Shown: positions 28,421 through 37,923, counted from the stretch's first letter. The stretch is 64,000 nt of DNA from Microbacterium sp. HD4P20 (GCF_019449275.2 NZ_JAHZQZ020000008.1:1-64000); one strand, 5' to 3'. The notes: generated by a model not told the origin, from the letters alone. Numbers and translations are program-made.

Positions 28421-29293
28421 ATGACGTTCAACCAGAACGCCAGTGTCGGGGGGAGTTCGGCACGGCGTCGCGGCGCGGGGGCGGCGGTTGCCGGTGGTGG
28501 CATCGCCGGCCTCGGCGCGATCGCGGTGCTGCTGTTCCAGCTGTTCACCGGCACCGACATCTCGTCGATCGTGCCTGCGCTGCCGCAGGCCGGTGGTGGA
28601 GGCGAGACCGTGATCGCGAACTGCGAGACCGGCGCGGACGCCAACGCCCGTGACGACTGCCGCCTGGTCGCGGGCGCCGAAGTCCTCGACCGTTACTGGG
28701 GGACCGAGCTGCAAGGTAGCTATCGCCCGCCGCAGCTGATCATCGTCGACGGCTCGACCCAGACCCAGTGCGGGGTGGCCTCGAACCAGACCGGTCCTTT
28801 CTACTGCCCGCCCGAAGAAGCGGTGTACATCGATCCGACGTTCTTCGCGCTCATGCGCGAGCGCTTCGATGCGACCGCCGGCCCCCTCGCGCAGCTATAT
28901 GTGCTCGCACACGAGTACGGGCACCACGTGCAGAACATCGGCGGCATCATGCAGCAGTACCCGAACAACGGCTCGGGACCAGAAAGCAACGGCGTGCGCA
29001 TGGAGCTGCAGGCCGACTGCTTCGCCGGCGCATGGGTGGGCGCGATGACCGAGCAGGTCGACGACAACGGCGTGCGCTACCTCGAGCCCCCGACGCAGCA
29101 GGAGATCGCCGACGCCATCAACGCCGCGCAGACGGTCGGAGACGACCACATCCAGGAACAGTCTGGAACCTTCATCAATCCCGAGACCTGGACGCACGGG
29201 TCCAGCGAGCAGCGGCAGCGCTGGTTCGAGACCGGCTATCGCAGCGGCTGGTCGGCGTGCGACACCTTCGGCATACCGGGGAGAAGCCTATGA
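28421..29293 (+). CDS. Membrane-anchored neutral zinc metallopeptidase (YpfJ-like)
   Basis: The 290-residue protein has a short basic N-terminus, a Gly/Ala-rich membrane helix (~residues 22-42) and an external domain with the zinc motif HEYGHHVQN near residue 166 and the downstream [12 protein letters not shown]lu. This is the YpfJ/neutral zinc metallopeptidase pattern. [13 protein letters not shown] and WFETGYRSG also match the family. ATG 28421 is chosen because it follows a TACCGT box by 7 bases, suggesting a leaderless start. Its stop overlaps the next ATG (ATGA), coupling it to a proline iminopeptidase. Natural substrate unknown. Confidence 0.9.
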   Translation: MTFNQNASVGGSSARRRGAGAAVAGGGIAGLGAIAVLLFQLFTGTDISSIVPALPQAGGGGETVIANCETGADANARDDCRLVAGAEVLDRYWGTELQGSYRPPQLIIVDGSTQTQCGVASNQTGPFYCPPEEAVYIDPTFFALMRERFDATAGPLAQLYVLAHEYGHHVQNIGGIMQQYPNNGSGPESNGVRMELQADCFAGAWVGAMTEQVDDNGVRYLEPPTQQEIADAINAAQTVGDDHIQEQSGTFINPETWTHGSSEQRQRWFETGYRSGWSACDTFGIPGRSL

Positions 29294-30432
29294 ACGAGCA
29301 GCTCGACGACATCCTGTATCCGCCCATCGAGCCCTACGAGACCGGCGAACTCATCGTCGGCGAAGGCAACCGTGTGTACTGGGAGCAGAGCGGCAACCCC
29401 CACGGCAAGCCCGTGGTGTTCCTCCACGGTGGCCCGGGCGGCGGCACGGCCCCGTATCACCGGCGCTTCTTCGACCCCGAGCGGTACCGCATCGTGCTGT
29501 TCGACCAGCGCGGGTGCGGACGATCCACGCCCCACGCGAGCGAGCCCGAGGCGGATCTGCGCCACAACACGACGTGGCATCTCGTGGCCGACATCGAGCT
29601 GCTGCGCAAGAACCTCGGGATCGAGCGCTGGCAGGTCTTCGGTGGGTCGTGGGGCAGCGCCCTCGCGCTCGCATACGCGCAGGCCCACCCCGATGCGGTG
29701 ACCGAGCTCGTGCTGCGCGGCATCTTCACGCTGCGGCGCCACGAACTCGAGTGGTTCTACGAGGGCGGGGCGTCGGCCATGCTCCCCGACTTGTGGGAGG
29801 ACTTCATCGCCCCCATCCCCGTCCTCGAGCGGTCGCACCTCCTGCAGGCCTATCACCGGCGCCTGGCCGACCCCGATCCCGCGGTGCACGTGCCGGCGGC
29901 GGTGGCCTGGTCGCGATGGGAGGCATCGTGCCTGACGCTGCTCCCCGACCAGGAGCTCGTGGATGCCATGACCGAGCCCAGAGCTGCCGTCGCGTTCGCG
30001 CGCATCGAGAACCACTACTTCCTGCACGGCGGCTGGTTCGGCGAGGGGCAGCTCATCGCGGGCGTCGACGCGATCCGGCACATTCCCGCCGAGATCGTGC
30101 AGGGACGCTACGACACGTGCACCCCGCCCATGACCGCGTGGGATCTGCACCGGGCCTGGCCCGAGGCCGATTTCACGATGATTCCGGATGCCTCGCACGC
30201 GGCCTCCGAGCCGGGGATCGCACGTGCGCTCCGGGCCGCGACCGACCGCTTCGCGGCATCCGTCCCTCTCGCATCGATCGAGTCGGATGCTGAAGAGAAG
30301 TCGCCTTCAAACGGTGCCGGTGCAGACGCCGAGGCCACGCACGCTTCTGCCACCGAAGACTCGACTGCGAAAACACCAGTCGGTGACGAGACACGCCGCG
30401 CTCAGGCATCCGTCACCGGCGCGTCGTTGTGA
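29290..30432 (+). CDS. pip: Proline iminopeptidase (alpha/beta hydrolase, S33)
   Basis: The 380-residue enzyme removes N-terminal proline from peptides. It shows the oxyanion HGGPGGG, the FDQRGCGRSTP segment diagnostic of the family, nucleophile elbow GGSWGSALALAYAQ, and C-terminal DASHAASEP with the catalytic His. Family members are about 315-325 residues; this one has a ~55-residue extra tail rich in Ser, Thr, Ala and Glu. The last ~20 residues are encoded by one arm of an inverted repeat that continues beyond the stop, so the tail seems to have been acquired when a repeat moved next to the gene. Coupled by ATGA to the metallopeptidase gene. Confidence 0.93.
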   Translation: MNEQLDDILYPPIEPYETGELIVGEGNRVYWEQSGNPHGKPVVFLHGGPGGGTAPYHRRFFDPERYRIVLFDQRGCGRSTPHASEPEADLRHNTTWHLVADIELLRKNLGIERWQVFGGSWGSALALAYAQAHPDAVTELVLRGIFTLRRHELEWFYEGGASAMLPDLWEDFIAPIPVLERSHLLQAYHRRLADPDPAVHVPAAVAWSRWEASCLTLLPDQELVDAMTEPRAAVAFARIENHYFLHGGWFGEGQLIAGVDAIRHIPAEIVQGRYDTCTPPMTAWDLHRAWPEADFTMIPDASHAASEPGIARALRAATDRFAASVPLASIESDAEEKSPSNGAGADAEATHASATEDSTAKTPVGDETRRAQASVTGASL

Positions 30433-30449
30433 CGGACTGGTGTTTTCGC
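30367..30449. repeat. 15-bp inverted repeat spanning the end of the iminopeptidase gene
   Basis: Arms GCGAAAACACCAGTC (30367-30381) and its exact reverse complement (30435-30449) are separated by 53 bases. The left arm lies in codons of the iminopeptidase tail and the right arm lies just after the stop. It may act as a terminator without a T-run or be a mobile repeat. Confidence 0.75.
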
Positions 30450-30503
30450 GCGATTCGGCGTGGGTGTCGGTGGGATGCGGACGAACGCCCAGGCAGCCAC
30501 TGG

Positions 30504-30678
30504 TAGGGTAAGAGGACTTGCAGCGCTCTTTGCGCTTCTTGCGTCGTAGAACGCTTCCCCTCCCGCCGCCGCCTTCTCATCGAAGTGCGATGCCGGTGAT
30601 GACTTTCGTACGGCGAGCCGTGGGCGAAATCCGCCCCGGACACCGACAGGGCATCAATGTGCCCGGAGAACACCCTTC
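30504..30678 (+). promoter_or_regulatory. Promoter and long leader of the DEAD-box helicase
   Basis: A TAGGGT -10-like box at 30504-30509 is followed by ~160 bases of untranslated leader before the ATG at 30679. The leader has short GC-rich foldable stretches (e.g. around 30525-30560 and 30605-30660) and no ORF of note. Long leaders of DEAD-box helicase mRNAs are often used for cold or autoregulatory control; here that is inference. Confidence 0.45.
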
Positions 30679-32217
30679 ATGACTGATGTCACTTTCGGCG
30701 CGCTCGGCGTGCCTCAGCCCCTCGTCGATGCGCTCGCTGCCGACGGCAAGACCACCGCGTTCCCGATTCAGATCGACACGCTCCCCGACACCCTCGCCGG
30801 CCGCGACGTCCTCGGACGCGGCAAGACCGGCTCGGGCAAGACCCTCGCCTTCTCGATCCCGATGGCCGCGCGCCTGGGCACCAAGCTGGCCGGCGGCAAC
30901 CGCCGCAAGGGCCGCCCGCTCGGCCTCGTCCTCGCGCCGACCCGCGAACTCGCCACGCAGATCGACGCGGTGCTCGCACCGCTCGCCAAGGCTTACGGCA
31001 TGACCACGACCACGATCTTCGGCGGCGTCAACCAGACCCGCCAGGTGCAGGCACTGAACGCCGGCGTCGATATCATCGTCGCCTGCCCCGGTCGCCTCGA
31101 AGACCTGATGAAGCAGGGCTACGTGCACCTGGACGCGGTCGAGATCACCGTCATCGACGAGGCCGACCACATGGCCGACCTCGGCTTCCTGCCTGGTGTC
31201 ACCCGCATCCTGAACGCCACGCCCTCGGGCGGACAGCGCCTGCTGTTCAGCGCGACGCTCGACAACGGCGTGGACAAGCTCGTGAACCGCTTCCTGCAGA
31301 ACGAGGTGCTCCACTCCGTCGACGAGGCCAACTCGCCCGTCGCCGCCATGACGCACCACGTCTTCACGATGGATGCCGAGACCAAGAAGGATGTCGTCAA
31401 GGCGCTCGCCTCGGGCAAGGGCCGCCGCATCCTGTTCATGCGCACCAAGCACCACGCCAAGAAGCTTGCCAAGCAGCTGACCTCGCAGGGCATTCCCGCG
31501 GTCGACCTGCACGGCAACCTCTCGCAGCCGCAGCGCGACCGCAACCTCGCGGCGTTCTCGGCCGGCACCGCTCGCGTGCTCGTGGCGACGGATGTCGCGG
31601 CGCGCGGTGTGCACGTCGACGATGTCGAGCTCGTCATCCACGTCGACCCGCCCACCGAGCACAAGGCGTACCTGCACCGCTCGGGCCGCACGGCCCGCGC
31701 GGGGGCGGAGGGTGCCGTCGTCACGCTCGTGACCCACGGTCAGGAGAAGGACGTCGCGCAGCTGCTGCGCAAGGCGGCGATCAAGGTGACACCCGTGGCC
31801 GTCACCGTCGACTCGCGCGAGGTCGCCGGCCTCGTCGGCGAGGTCGCCGCGTACGTCAAGCCCGAGCCGGTGCACACGCAGGTCCGCGGCGGAGGTTCGA
31901 GCCAGGGCGCCAACGCCCAGCGCAAGCGTGCTGCTCGTGGCGGTCAGGGCCAGGGTGCCGGACGCGGCGAGGGCCGTGGAGCGGGCCAGGGCCAGGGCCG
32001 CGGTCGCGGTCAGGGCGCCGATCGCACGCAGAGCACCGACCGCGTGCAGGGCGGGCACCAGCGCTCCGACCAGAGCGCGGGTCACACCCGTTCCGCGCAG
32101 CCGGCCACCGGCAACCCGCGCACCCCGGGGCGTCGCGCCGCCGGTGGTGGCACCGGCAAGCTGATGGTCGGGTCGGTCGTCCGCCCCAACGGTGGCAACC
32201 GCCGCACCGGTCGCTGA
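30679..32217 (+). CDS. DEAD-box ATP-dependent RNA helicase with Gly/Arg/Gln tail
   Basis: The 512-residue helicase has Q-motif FPIQIDTLP, motif I GKTGSGKT, Ia PTRELATQ, II DEAD (followed by HMADLGF), III SAT, the DVAARGVHVDDVE region and motif VI HRSGRTARAG. The core ends near residue 390. A C-terminal tail of ~110 residues rich in Gly, Arg, Gln (GQGQGAGRGEGRGAGQGQGR-type) is a low-complexity RNA-binding extension as in RhlE-like actinobacterial helicases. It is expected to unwind structured RNA in ribosome assembly or decay, especially in the cold. A strong intrinsic terminator follows. Confidence 0.95.
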   Translation: MTDVTFGALGVPQPLVDALAADGKTTAFPIQIDTLPDTLAGRDVLGRGKTGSGKTLAFSIPMAARLGTKLAGGNRRKGRPLGLVLAPTRELATQIDAVLAPLAKAYGMTTTTIFGGVNQTRQVQALNAGVDIIVACPGRLEDLMKQGYVHLDAVEITVIDEADHMADLGFLPGVTRILNATPSGGQRLLFSATLDNGVDKLVNRFLQNEVLHSVDEANSPVAAMTHHVFTMDAETKKDVVKALASGKGRRILFMRTKHHAKKLAKQLTSQGIPAVDLHGNLSQPQRDRNLAAFSAGTARVLVATDVAARGVHVDDVELVIHVDPPTEHKAYLHRSGRTARAGAEGAVVTLVTHGQEKDVAQLLRKAAIKVTPVAVTVDSREVAGLVGEVAAYVKPEPVHTQVRGGGSSQGANAQRKRAARGGQGQGAGRGEGRGAGQGQGRGRGQGADRTQSTDRVQGGHQRSDQSAGHTRSAQPATGNPRTPGRRAAGGGTGKLMVGSVVRPNGGNRRTGR

Positions 32218-32233
32218 CCCCAGGGTCTCCTTC

Positions 32234-32295
32234 TGCCGCTCGCCCGTCGCGACCGCAGCTTCTCGCTGCTGTTCGCGACGGGCGAGCGGCATTTT
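32234..32295 (+). terminator. Intrinsic terminator of the helicase gene
   Basis: Exact 19-bp arms 32234-32252 and 32273-32291 enclose a 20-base loop that itself folds (GCAGC...GCTGC), followed by TTTT at 32292-32295. It is the clearest rho-independent terminator in the window. Confidence 0.92.
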
Positions 32296-32593
32296 CCGGT
32301 GCTCCGCCCGGCGGAGCGTTGGGCGATGGGCGGCGGATTCGGGCTGATTCCGCCGCCCGGGGCGCAGATCCCCGCCGGGCGGAGCCGCGGGTTCGCGCCG
32401 GGCGGAGCCGCAGGTGCCCGCCCGCCCTCGAGGCTCGGGGTTCAGGGGGCGCGACACACGGCATCCGTTTCGCGATTCCGCGTGTTGTGACACCTGAGGT
32501 GGGGTGTCGGGGTCGACGGCGCCTTCGGGTCGGCCGGGCCTCCGGCTCTGGGCTCCGGCTCGGGCTCCACGGCTCGGGGCTCCGGCTCGGGGT
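32296..32593. other. Gene-free GC-rich spacer with short direct repeats
   Basis: No credible gene. It holds a twice-repeated CCGGGCGGAGCCGC block (about 32370-32412) and a run of GGCTCCGGCTCGGG-like repeats (about 32545-32600) that reaches the end of the GMC oxidoreductase gene. Confidence 0.6.
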
Positions 32594-34276
32594 TCAGGCT
32601 CGGCGGATGAGGTCGGCGGCGACCTCGCCGATCACGATCGCGGGTGCATTGGTGTGACCGCGGATCAGGGTGGGCATGACGGATGCGTCGGCCACACGCA
32701 GCCCCGTAACCCCGTGCACTCGCAGCGCAGCGTCGACCACGGCATCCGGCTCCGCGCCCATCCGGGCCGTCCCCACGGGGTGGTAGAGCGTATGCGAGTA
32801 GCGGCGCAGCGACAGCTCGGCTCGCTCCTCAGGGGTCATGCGCTCGCCGCCCTCGGGCTGGATCCAGCCGCCGGTCGTCACCGCCCCGAGCGCGTCGCTC
32901 GCGATCAGGCGCTCGCACTCCGCGAGGCCGGCCGTCATCGTGGCGGCGTCGATGCCGTCGGGATCCGAGAGGTACGCCGGATCGATCAGCGGCTTCGCGT
33001 AGGGGTCGGCCGACGCCAGACGGATCGTACCCCGGCTGCGGGGCCGCAGCAGGATTGCTCCCACCGTGAGGCCCTCGCCCGGCAGCGGCACAAGCCCTTC
33101 GCCGACGTACGGCGCGGGCGCGAAGATGATCTCGACGTCGGGCAGACCCGCGGGCATTCCCGCGCGATCGGCCACAGCGGTGCGCACGAACCCGTACGCT
33201 TCGGCGACGTTCGAGGTCAGCATCCCGCGCCGTCCGCCCAGATAGCGGGCGAGCTGCCCGCGGCTCTCGGCCGTGAACAAGGTGCCGCCGCGCGCGGCCG
33301 GCGCGAGTCCGGCGACGAGGTGATCCTGCAGGTTCGACCCGACGCCGGGCGCGTCGACGATGACCGGGATGCCGTGCTCGGCCAGGTGTCCCGCCGGTCC
33401 GATGCCGCTGAGCATGAGCAGCTGCGGTGTGTTGATGGCGCCGCCGCACAGGATCACCTCGCGCCGCGCGGTCGCATGCCGCGTCACGCCCGCGATGTCG
33501 ACGTGGACCCCGGTCGCGCGCCGCGGGGCGCCCACCGAGGCGCGATCAGCCGTGAACGTCACCCGGCGCACGTGGGCGCCGGTGACGATGCGCAAGTTGC
33601 GGCGCCGCCGCGCGGGACGCAGGTACGCATCGGCCGTCGACGCGCGGGCGCCGCGCAACTGCGACACCATCGTCTGCGAGAAGCCCTGGGCCTCGGGCAG
33701 ATTCGCCACGGTGACCGGATGCCCCAGCTCGGCCGCCGCCGCGAGGAAGGCCGCCGTCTGGGGCCGAGGATCCCGCTGATGCTGCACCGCCTGCGCGCCG
33801 TCGATACCATGGGTCGGCTCCGCCGAGCCGTCCGCCGCGGCCCCGCCCTTCGCGGGCTCGGTACGCTCCACCCGGCGGAAGTAGGGGACCAGTGACCGCC
33901 ACGACCAGGCGGGGTCCACGGCATCCGCCCACTCGTCGTAGTCGGCGGCGAAGCCGCGTACCCACATCATGGCGTTCAGCGACGACGACCCGCCCAGCGT
34001 CTTGCCGCGCGGCCAGTAGACCGTGCGTCCCTCCAGCGCCGGCTGCGGGACGGTGTCGTAGTTCCAGTCGTAGGCGCTGCGGAAGAGCTTCTTGAACGCC
34101 GCCGGCACGTGCAACTCGAGGGCGGTGTCGGGCGGGCCCGCCTCGAGCAGCAGCACCGAGACCGCCGGATCCTCGCTCAGCCGCGCGGCCAGGGCTGCAC
34201 CCGACGACCCGGCGCCGACGACGATGTAGTCCGCCTCCAGCGCGGCCGGCCCGCCCCGCCGGCGGAGCGGCCTCAC
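32594..34276 (-). CDS. GMC-family FAD oxidoreductase (choline dehydrogenase-like)
   Basis: The 560-residue flavoenzyme begins with the FAD-binding VVGAGSSGAALAARLSEDP, followed by the GMC signatures WPRGKTLGGSSSLNAMMWVRG and GAINTPQLLMLSGIGP, and ends with the HTLYHPVGTARMG His and the VADASVMPTLIRGHTNAP Asn region. These oxidise alcohols to aldehydes. The start is a GTG at 34276 overlapping the aldehyde dehydrogenase stop (GTGA), which places alcohol and aldehyde oxidation in one operon. The frame is open far upstream, but that stretch is an alternate-frame shadow of the aldehyde dehydrogenase. Confidence 0.92.
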   Translation of the reverse strand: MRPLRRRGGPAALEADYIVVGAGSSGAALAARLSEDPAVSVLLLEAGPPDTALELHVPAAFKKLFRSAYDWNYDTVPQPALEGRTVYWPRGKTLGGSSSLNAMMWVRGFAADYDEWADAVDPAWSWRSLVPYFRRVERTEPAKGGAAADGSAEPTHGIDGAQAVQHQRDPRPQTAAFLAAAAELGHPVTVANLPEAQGFSQTMVSQLRGARASTADAYLRPARRRRNLRIVTGAHVRRVTFTADRASVGAPRRATGVHVDIAGVTRHATARREVILCGGAINTPQLLMLSGIGPAGHLAEHGIPVIVDAPGVGSNLQDHLVAGLAPAARGGTLFTAESRGQLARYLGGRRGMLTSNVAEAYGFVRTAVADRAGMPAGLPDVEIIFAPAPYVGEGLVPLPGEGLTVGAILLRPRSRGTIRLASADPYAKPLIDPAYLSDPDGIDAATMTAGLAECERLIASDALGAVTTGGWIQPEGGERMTPEERAELSLRRYSHTLYHPVGTARMGAEPDAVVDAALRVHGVTGLRVADASVMPTLIRGHTNAPAIVIGEVAADLIRRA

Positions 34277-36072
34277 GCGCGGAAGGCCTTCAGCAGCACG
34301 GGCGCGAACGCGGCGTAGTTCCCGTCGATGCGCAAGCGCGTGAACCCGGCACTCACCTCGGTGCCAGTGCGTGAGGTCACGAACCACGGCGGCTTGGGCA
34401 GCATCGAGAACGCGCGCCCGCCCGAGGCCCTGAGCGCGCGCGGCGCGAGCGAGCGCGGGAAGGGGCGGAACGGCCCGCGCGTGACCGACCGTTCGACGTG
34501 ATCGAGAAGCAGGGCGTTGTGCACGATGCCGATCCCGCTCTGCACGTCCTGCGTCGTCGCACCGGGAAAGCCGCCCCACGCGAGCGCCGGGGTGAGGAAG
34601 CCGAACGCCGTCCACGAGTTGATCGAGATCGTGCCGTACCGCAACCGCTCCATGGCCCGCTCGAAGGCGTCGCCGAGCGCGCCCTGCGTCTCGGGGTCGA
34701 TCAGCACGTTCGCCCCCAGCGTGCCCGCGAGCGCGTCGTTCGCGTGCTCGACCGCACGGTCGAGGAACTCCTGACCGCTGCCGGGCAGCGACACCACACC
34801 CAGCACCGGCGCGAAGTACTCGGTGCTCTCGATCGCGCCCGCGTCGTCGGGGCCGGTCTCGACGAGCAGGCGCGTTCCGTCGGCGCATCGTGCGGCATCC
34901 GGATAATCGGATGCCGCGACCGCCAGCTTCTCGTCGCCCCGGGGGTACCAGACCGAACGCCGGGGCGCGGCCTCGTACGCCCGTCGCACTTCGGCCAGGA
35001 ACGCGTCGCGCTGCGGCCAGTCCGAGCTGAGGATCACGACCTGGCCCGCGATGCAGTTGTGGCCGGAGTTGTACAGCCGCATCGTGACGACGTGCTCGGC
35101 CTGGTAGCGCAGGTCGGCATCGCTCCATCGGCCCGGCACGACGATGATCGGCGAGACGCCGCCGAGCTCGGCCGTGATCGGTTTCTTCAAGACGGGGCGG
35201 TTCTCGCGCTTGCGCCGGGTCGCCTGGGCGCCGGTGCCCCACACGATCGCGTCGAACGTGGGAGCGGCGCCCGTGATGTGCACGTGGGCGATGCGGGGGT
35301 GATTCGCCAAGTGGGCACCGACCTCGCCGCCGCCGCGCACGATGCGCAGGTACCCCGGCTCGATGAGCGGCGCGAGGGCCCGCTCGAACACCGGCACGAG
35401 GGCGTCCTGCGTCGGGTTCACCTTGAGCAGCACGACACGGTTGTGCGCGAGCAGTTCGTAGAGCACGTCGAGCACGGGGATCGATGTGACGTTGCCGGCG
35501 CCGAGCACCAGTCCGATGCCGCCCGACTCGGTGGGGGTGAGCTGACCCAATCCGGCACCGCGACGGATCTCGTCGAGCGAGACACCCGGCCGGAACCACA
35601 TCTCGCCGGTGTATCCCGACAGGATGACGCCGTCGACGGGGCTCGCCGGGAACACGTGGGCGCGGACGCGATCGCCGGGCGCGGCATCCGTCTTCACCCC
35701 GTCGAGGGGATTGCCGCCGCGCGCGAGCGTGCGCAGCGTCGCGCGGTAGGCGTCGAGGGCGACGATGGCGGCGTAGGGCCCTGACAGCCATTCCTCGCCA
35801 CGAAGCGGGTGTCCCTGCTCGAGGTCCTTGCTCGTGGCGGCGACGTCGGCCCACTCCTCGGCCACGGCCGCCGTCGTCACGTGCAGTCGGTCGAACAGGC
35901 GTGCGCGTTGGTCGAGCGTGAGGTGCGGCCAGGATCGGGCGCCGGCCTCGAGCTGGACGAGCGCCTCGTCGAGCGCGGCTGTGGTCGCGTCGGGCAGCGT
36001 GGCGACGGGTTTCGGTGCGCGGGCGGGCTTCGCGCCGGACGTCGGGTCGGGCGTGGCGACGGCCTTGGGCAC
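34273..36072 (-). CDS. Aldehyde dehydrogenase-family protein
   Basis: The 599-residue protein has the family nucleotide-binding LVLGAGNVTSIPVLDVLYEL, the general-base ELGG segment, and the catalytic Cys in GHNCIAGQVVI. It is longer than the usual ~490 residues, with an extended N-terminus and a C-terminal ~70-residue basic/proline tail, and is divergent from ordinary ALDHs. GTG start at 36072 has AAGGAG about 8 bases upstream. Coupled by GTGA to the GMC oxidoreductase, it likely oxidises the aldehyde that enzyme makes; the substrate is not evident. Confidence 0.88.
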   Translation of the reverse strand: MPKAVATPDPTSGAKPARAPKPVATLPDATTAALDEALVQLEAGARSWPHLTLDQRARLFDRLHVTTAAVAEEWADVAATSKDLEQGHPLRGEEWLSGPYAAIVALDAYRATLRTLARGGNPLDGVKTDAAPGDRVRAHVFPASPVDGVILSGYTGEMWFRPGVSLDEIRRGAGLGQLTPTESGGIGLVLGAGNVTSIPVLDVLYELLAHNRVVLLKVNPTQDALVPVFERALAPLIEPGYLRIVRGGGEVGAHLANHPRIAHVHITGAAPTFDAIVWGTGAQATRRKRENRPVLKKPITAELGGVSPIIVVPGRWSDADLRYQAEHVVTMRLYNSGHNCIAGQVVILSSDWPQRDAFLAEVRRAYEAAPRRSVWYPRGDEKLAVAASDYPDAARCADGTRLLVETGPDDAGAIESTEYFAPVLGVVSLPGSGQEFLDRAVEHANDALAGTLGANVLIDPETQGALGDAFERAMERLRYGTISINSWTAFGFLTPALAWGGFPGATTQDVQSGIGIVHNALLLDHVERSVTRGPFRPFPRSLAPRALRASGGRAFSMLPKPPWFVTSRTGTEVSAGFTRLRIDGNYAAFAPVLLKAFRA

Positions 36073-36226
36073 GGGCGCTCTCCTTCGGGCGGGAGCCTCA
36101 GTCTACGACGCGGAGCGGACGCGGTCCCAAGGATGCCGCGACCCGGTGTCAGGCCGGATCGGGCAGGCTCATCCGACCCGCACCACAGAATCGGATCCGC
36201 AGGTGCGGACCCGCACCTGCAGAATC

Positions 36227-36316
36227 GGATCCGCAGGTGCGGACCCACGACTCGACACGCCGGCACGAACGCACGGCTCCCGGCGTGTCGTCGGCCATGT
36301 CCGCTCCTGCGGATCC
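36227..36316. repeat. 90-bp nested palindromic element, copy A
   Basis: Outer arms of 18 bases (GGATCCGCAGGTGCGGAC at 36227-36244, and its near reverse complement at 36299-36316, one mismatch) enclose inner 11-base arms CGACACGCCGG (36253-36263) and CCGGCGTGTCG (36280-36290). GATGTTGTG follows. A further outer-arm copy lies at 36193-36210. The rest of the 357-base gap 36073-36429 shows nothing else. Confidence 0.93.
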
Positions 36317-36429
36317 GATGTTGTGTCCGGTGGATTGATTCGGGATGCCGCCGGCCGGGGCAGCCGGGCGGCGACCCGATCTCACGCGGGTCCGGCGGCC
36401 GGCGGCGACCGGGTCGATCCGCGGCGGTC

Positions 36430-37866
36430 TCAACCCGGATCGACGTCGCGCCGGCGGAGCGGGTAGCGCACAAGCGTCAGGAGGCTCAGGGCGATGAGCA
36501 GGGCCGGAACGAGACTGAAGCTGAGGACGATGCCGGTGACTGCGGCATCCGGCTGCTCCACCACCTGACCCGCCACGGACGAGACGTACCCCGTGGCGGC
36601 GAGGATGATCGACAGTACCGTCGCGCCGAGCGCGAAGCCGACGGTTTCGCCCGCAGTCCAGACGCCGCTGAACGCGCCGGCGCCGCCCGGCCGGCCTCCG
36701 TCCGCCTCGGATGCGGTGCGCTCGTCGTGCGATATGACGTCGGGGAGCATGGCCATCGGCAGCGACTGCATGCCCGCGTAGGCGATGCCGGCCACGCCGA
36801 CCGGAACGTAGATCCATGCGCCGGGTGCCCACAGCATGCCGAGGATCGACAGTGCGGCGAGGGCGAACACGACACTGGCTATCGCGAAGGCGCGCTCCTT
36901 GCCGATGCGGCGCGCGACCATGCCCCACGCGGGTGCCGCGACCAGGGCCGGCGCGATGAGCGCAACGAACAGCACCTCGACCGCGTCCTCGGAGCGCAGC
37001 ACCCACGTCGCGACGTACTGCGCGCCGGCCAGCATGAGCCCCGTCGCCAGCGCCTGCAGCACGAACGTGGCGAGCAGCATCCGGAATGCACGGCTGCGCC
37101 GCAGCGCCCGGATGCCGGAGGCATAGTTCTCCCGGATGCTGCGGCGCGGAGCCGAGTTCGTAGGCCCCGGCTCAACGTGCGAACCGGCGACGGTGTGCCG
37201 GGCTCGCGTGCGCCGCGCGACCGTCGTGGCCACCAGCATCCCGATGCCGATCACGGCTCCGGCCACGATCCCCATCACGAGATACCCGGCGGCCGGGTCA
37301 TCGGCGGCGCCGCGCAGGGCTGGTCCCCCGGCGCCGAACAGCAGGATCGCGAGCGTCAGCACGACCACCCGCCACGTGAGCAGGCGCGTGCGTTCGTCGT
37401 AGCGCGGAGTGAGCTCGGCGGGAAGCGCGATGTAGGGCACCTGGAAGAGGCTGAACGCGGTCGCGGTGAGCGTGAAGGCGATGAGCACCCAGACCGCGCC
37501 GACCACCGGTCCGAGCGCGGGCGGCACGGCGAACGTCAACGCGAAGAACAGCGGCAGTGCACATGCCCCGATCAGCATGAGTCGTCGACGGCTGCCGCGA
37601 CGGGCGAGGTCGCGGTCGGTGAGCGCACCGATCACTGGGTCGATGACGACGTCCCACAGCTTCGCGAACGTGATCACCGCGCCGGCCGCGAGAGCTGCGA
37701 CGCCGAGAGAATCGGTGAGGTAGTAGGTCAGCACGAGCCCAGGCAGCGTCGCGAACCCGCCGGTGCCGAGCGAGCCGGTCGCGTAGCGGGCGATCGTGCC
37801 ACGCGTCAGGCGGCCGGGGGAAACGGATGCCGCGGCCTCGGGTGCCGCCGGAGCTTCATTGCTCAT
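36430..37866 (-). CDS. MFS transporter, GPH (sugar/cation symporter) type
   Basis: The 478-residue protein has twelve membrane helices. Its early LWDVVIDPVIGALTDRDLARRGSRRRLMLIG stretch is the signature loop of glycoside-pentoside-hexuronide:cation symporters, and SLFQVPYIALPAELTPRYDERTRL matches the conserved GPH loop between helices 4 and 6. The substrate may be a sugar or glycoside. It lies upstream of, and in line with, the aldehyde dehydrogenase gene but is separated by a 357-base repeat-carrying gap, so it is probably its own transcript. Confidence 0.88.
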   Translation of the reverse strand: MSNEAPAAPEAAASVSPGRLTRGTIARYATGSLGTGGFATLPGLVLTYYLTDSLGVAALAAGAVITFAKLWDVVIDPVIGALTDRDLARRGSRRRLMLIGACALPLFFALTFAVPPALGPVVGAVWVLIAFTLTATAFSLFQVPYIALPAELTPRYDERTRLLTWRVVVLTLAILLFGAGGPALRGAADDPAAGYLVMGIVAGAVIGIGMLVATTVARRTRARHTVAGSHVEPGPTNSAPRRSIRENYASGIRALRRSRAFRMLLATFVLQALATGLMLAGAQYVATWVLRSEDAVEVLFVALIAPALVAAPAWGMVARRIGKERAFAIASVVFALAALSILGMLWAPGAWIYVPVGVAGIAYAGMQSLPMAMLPDVISHDERTASEADGGRPGGAGAFSGVWTAGETVGFALGATVLSIILAATGYVSSVAGQVVEQPDAAVTGIVLSFSLVPALLIALSLLTLVRYPLRRRDVDPG

Positions 37867-37923
37867 GCGCGTCAGTGTAGGTCAGCGCCGACTCGCGGCC
37901 TGGCTCCGTGCGTCCGCAGCCGC

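Noticed and set aside
26791..28644. A 617-residue malate dehydrogenase with a repetitive N-terminal domain
   Set aside because: The upstream frame is open only because the 20-base array contains no stops. Family length, the -10 box and the start context favour ATG 27813.
32594..35854. A 1086-residue fusion upstream of the GMC oxidoreductase
   Set aside because: The N-terminal half is an alternate-frame reading of the aldehyde dehydrogenase gene; the GMC fold starts at the GTG 34276.
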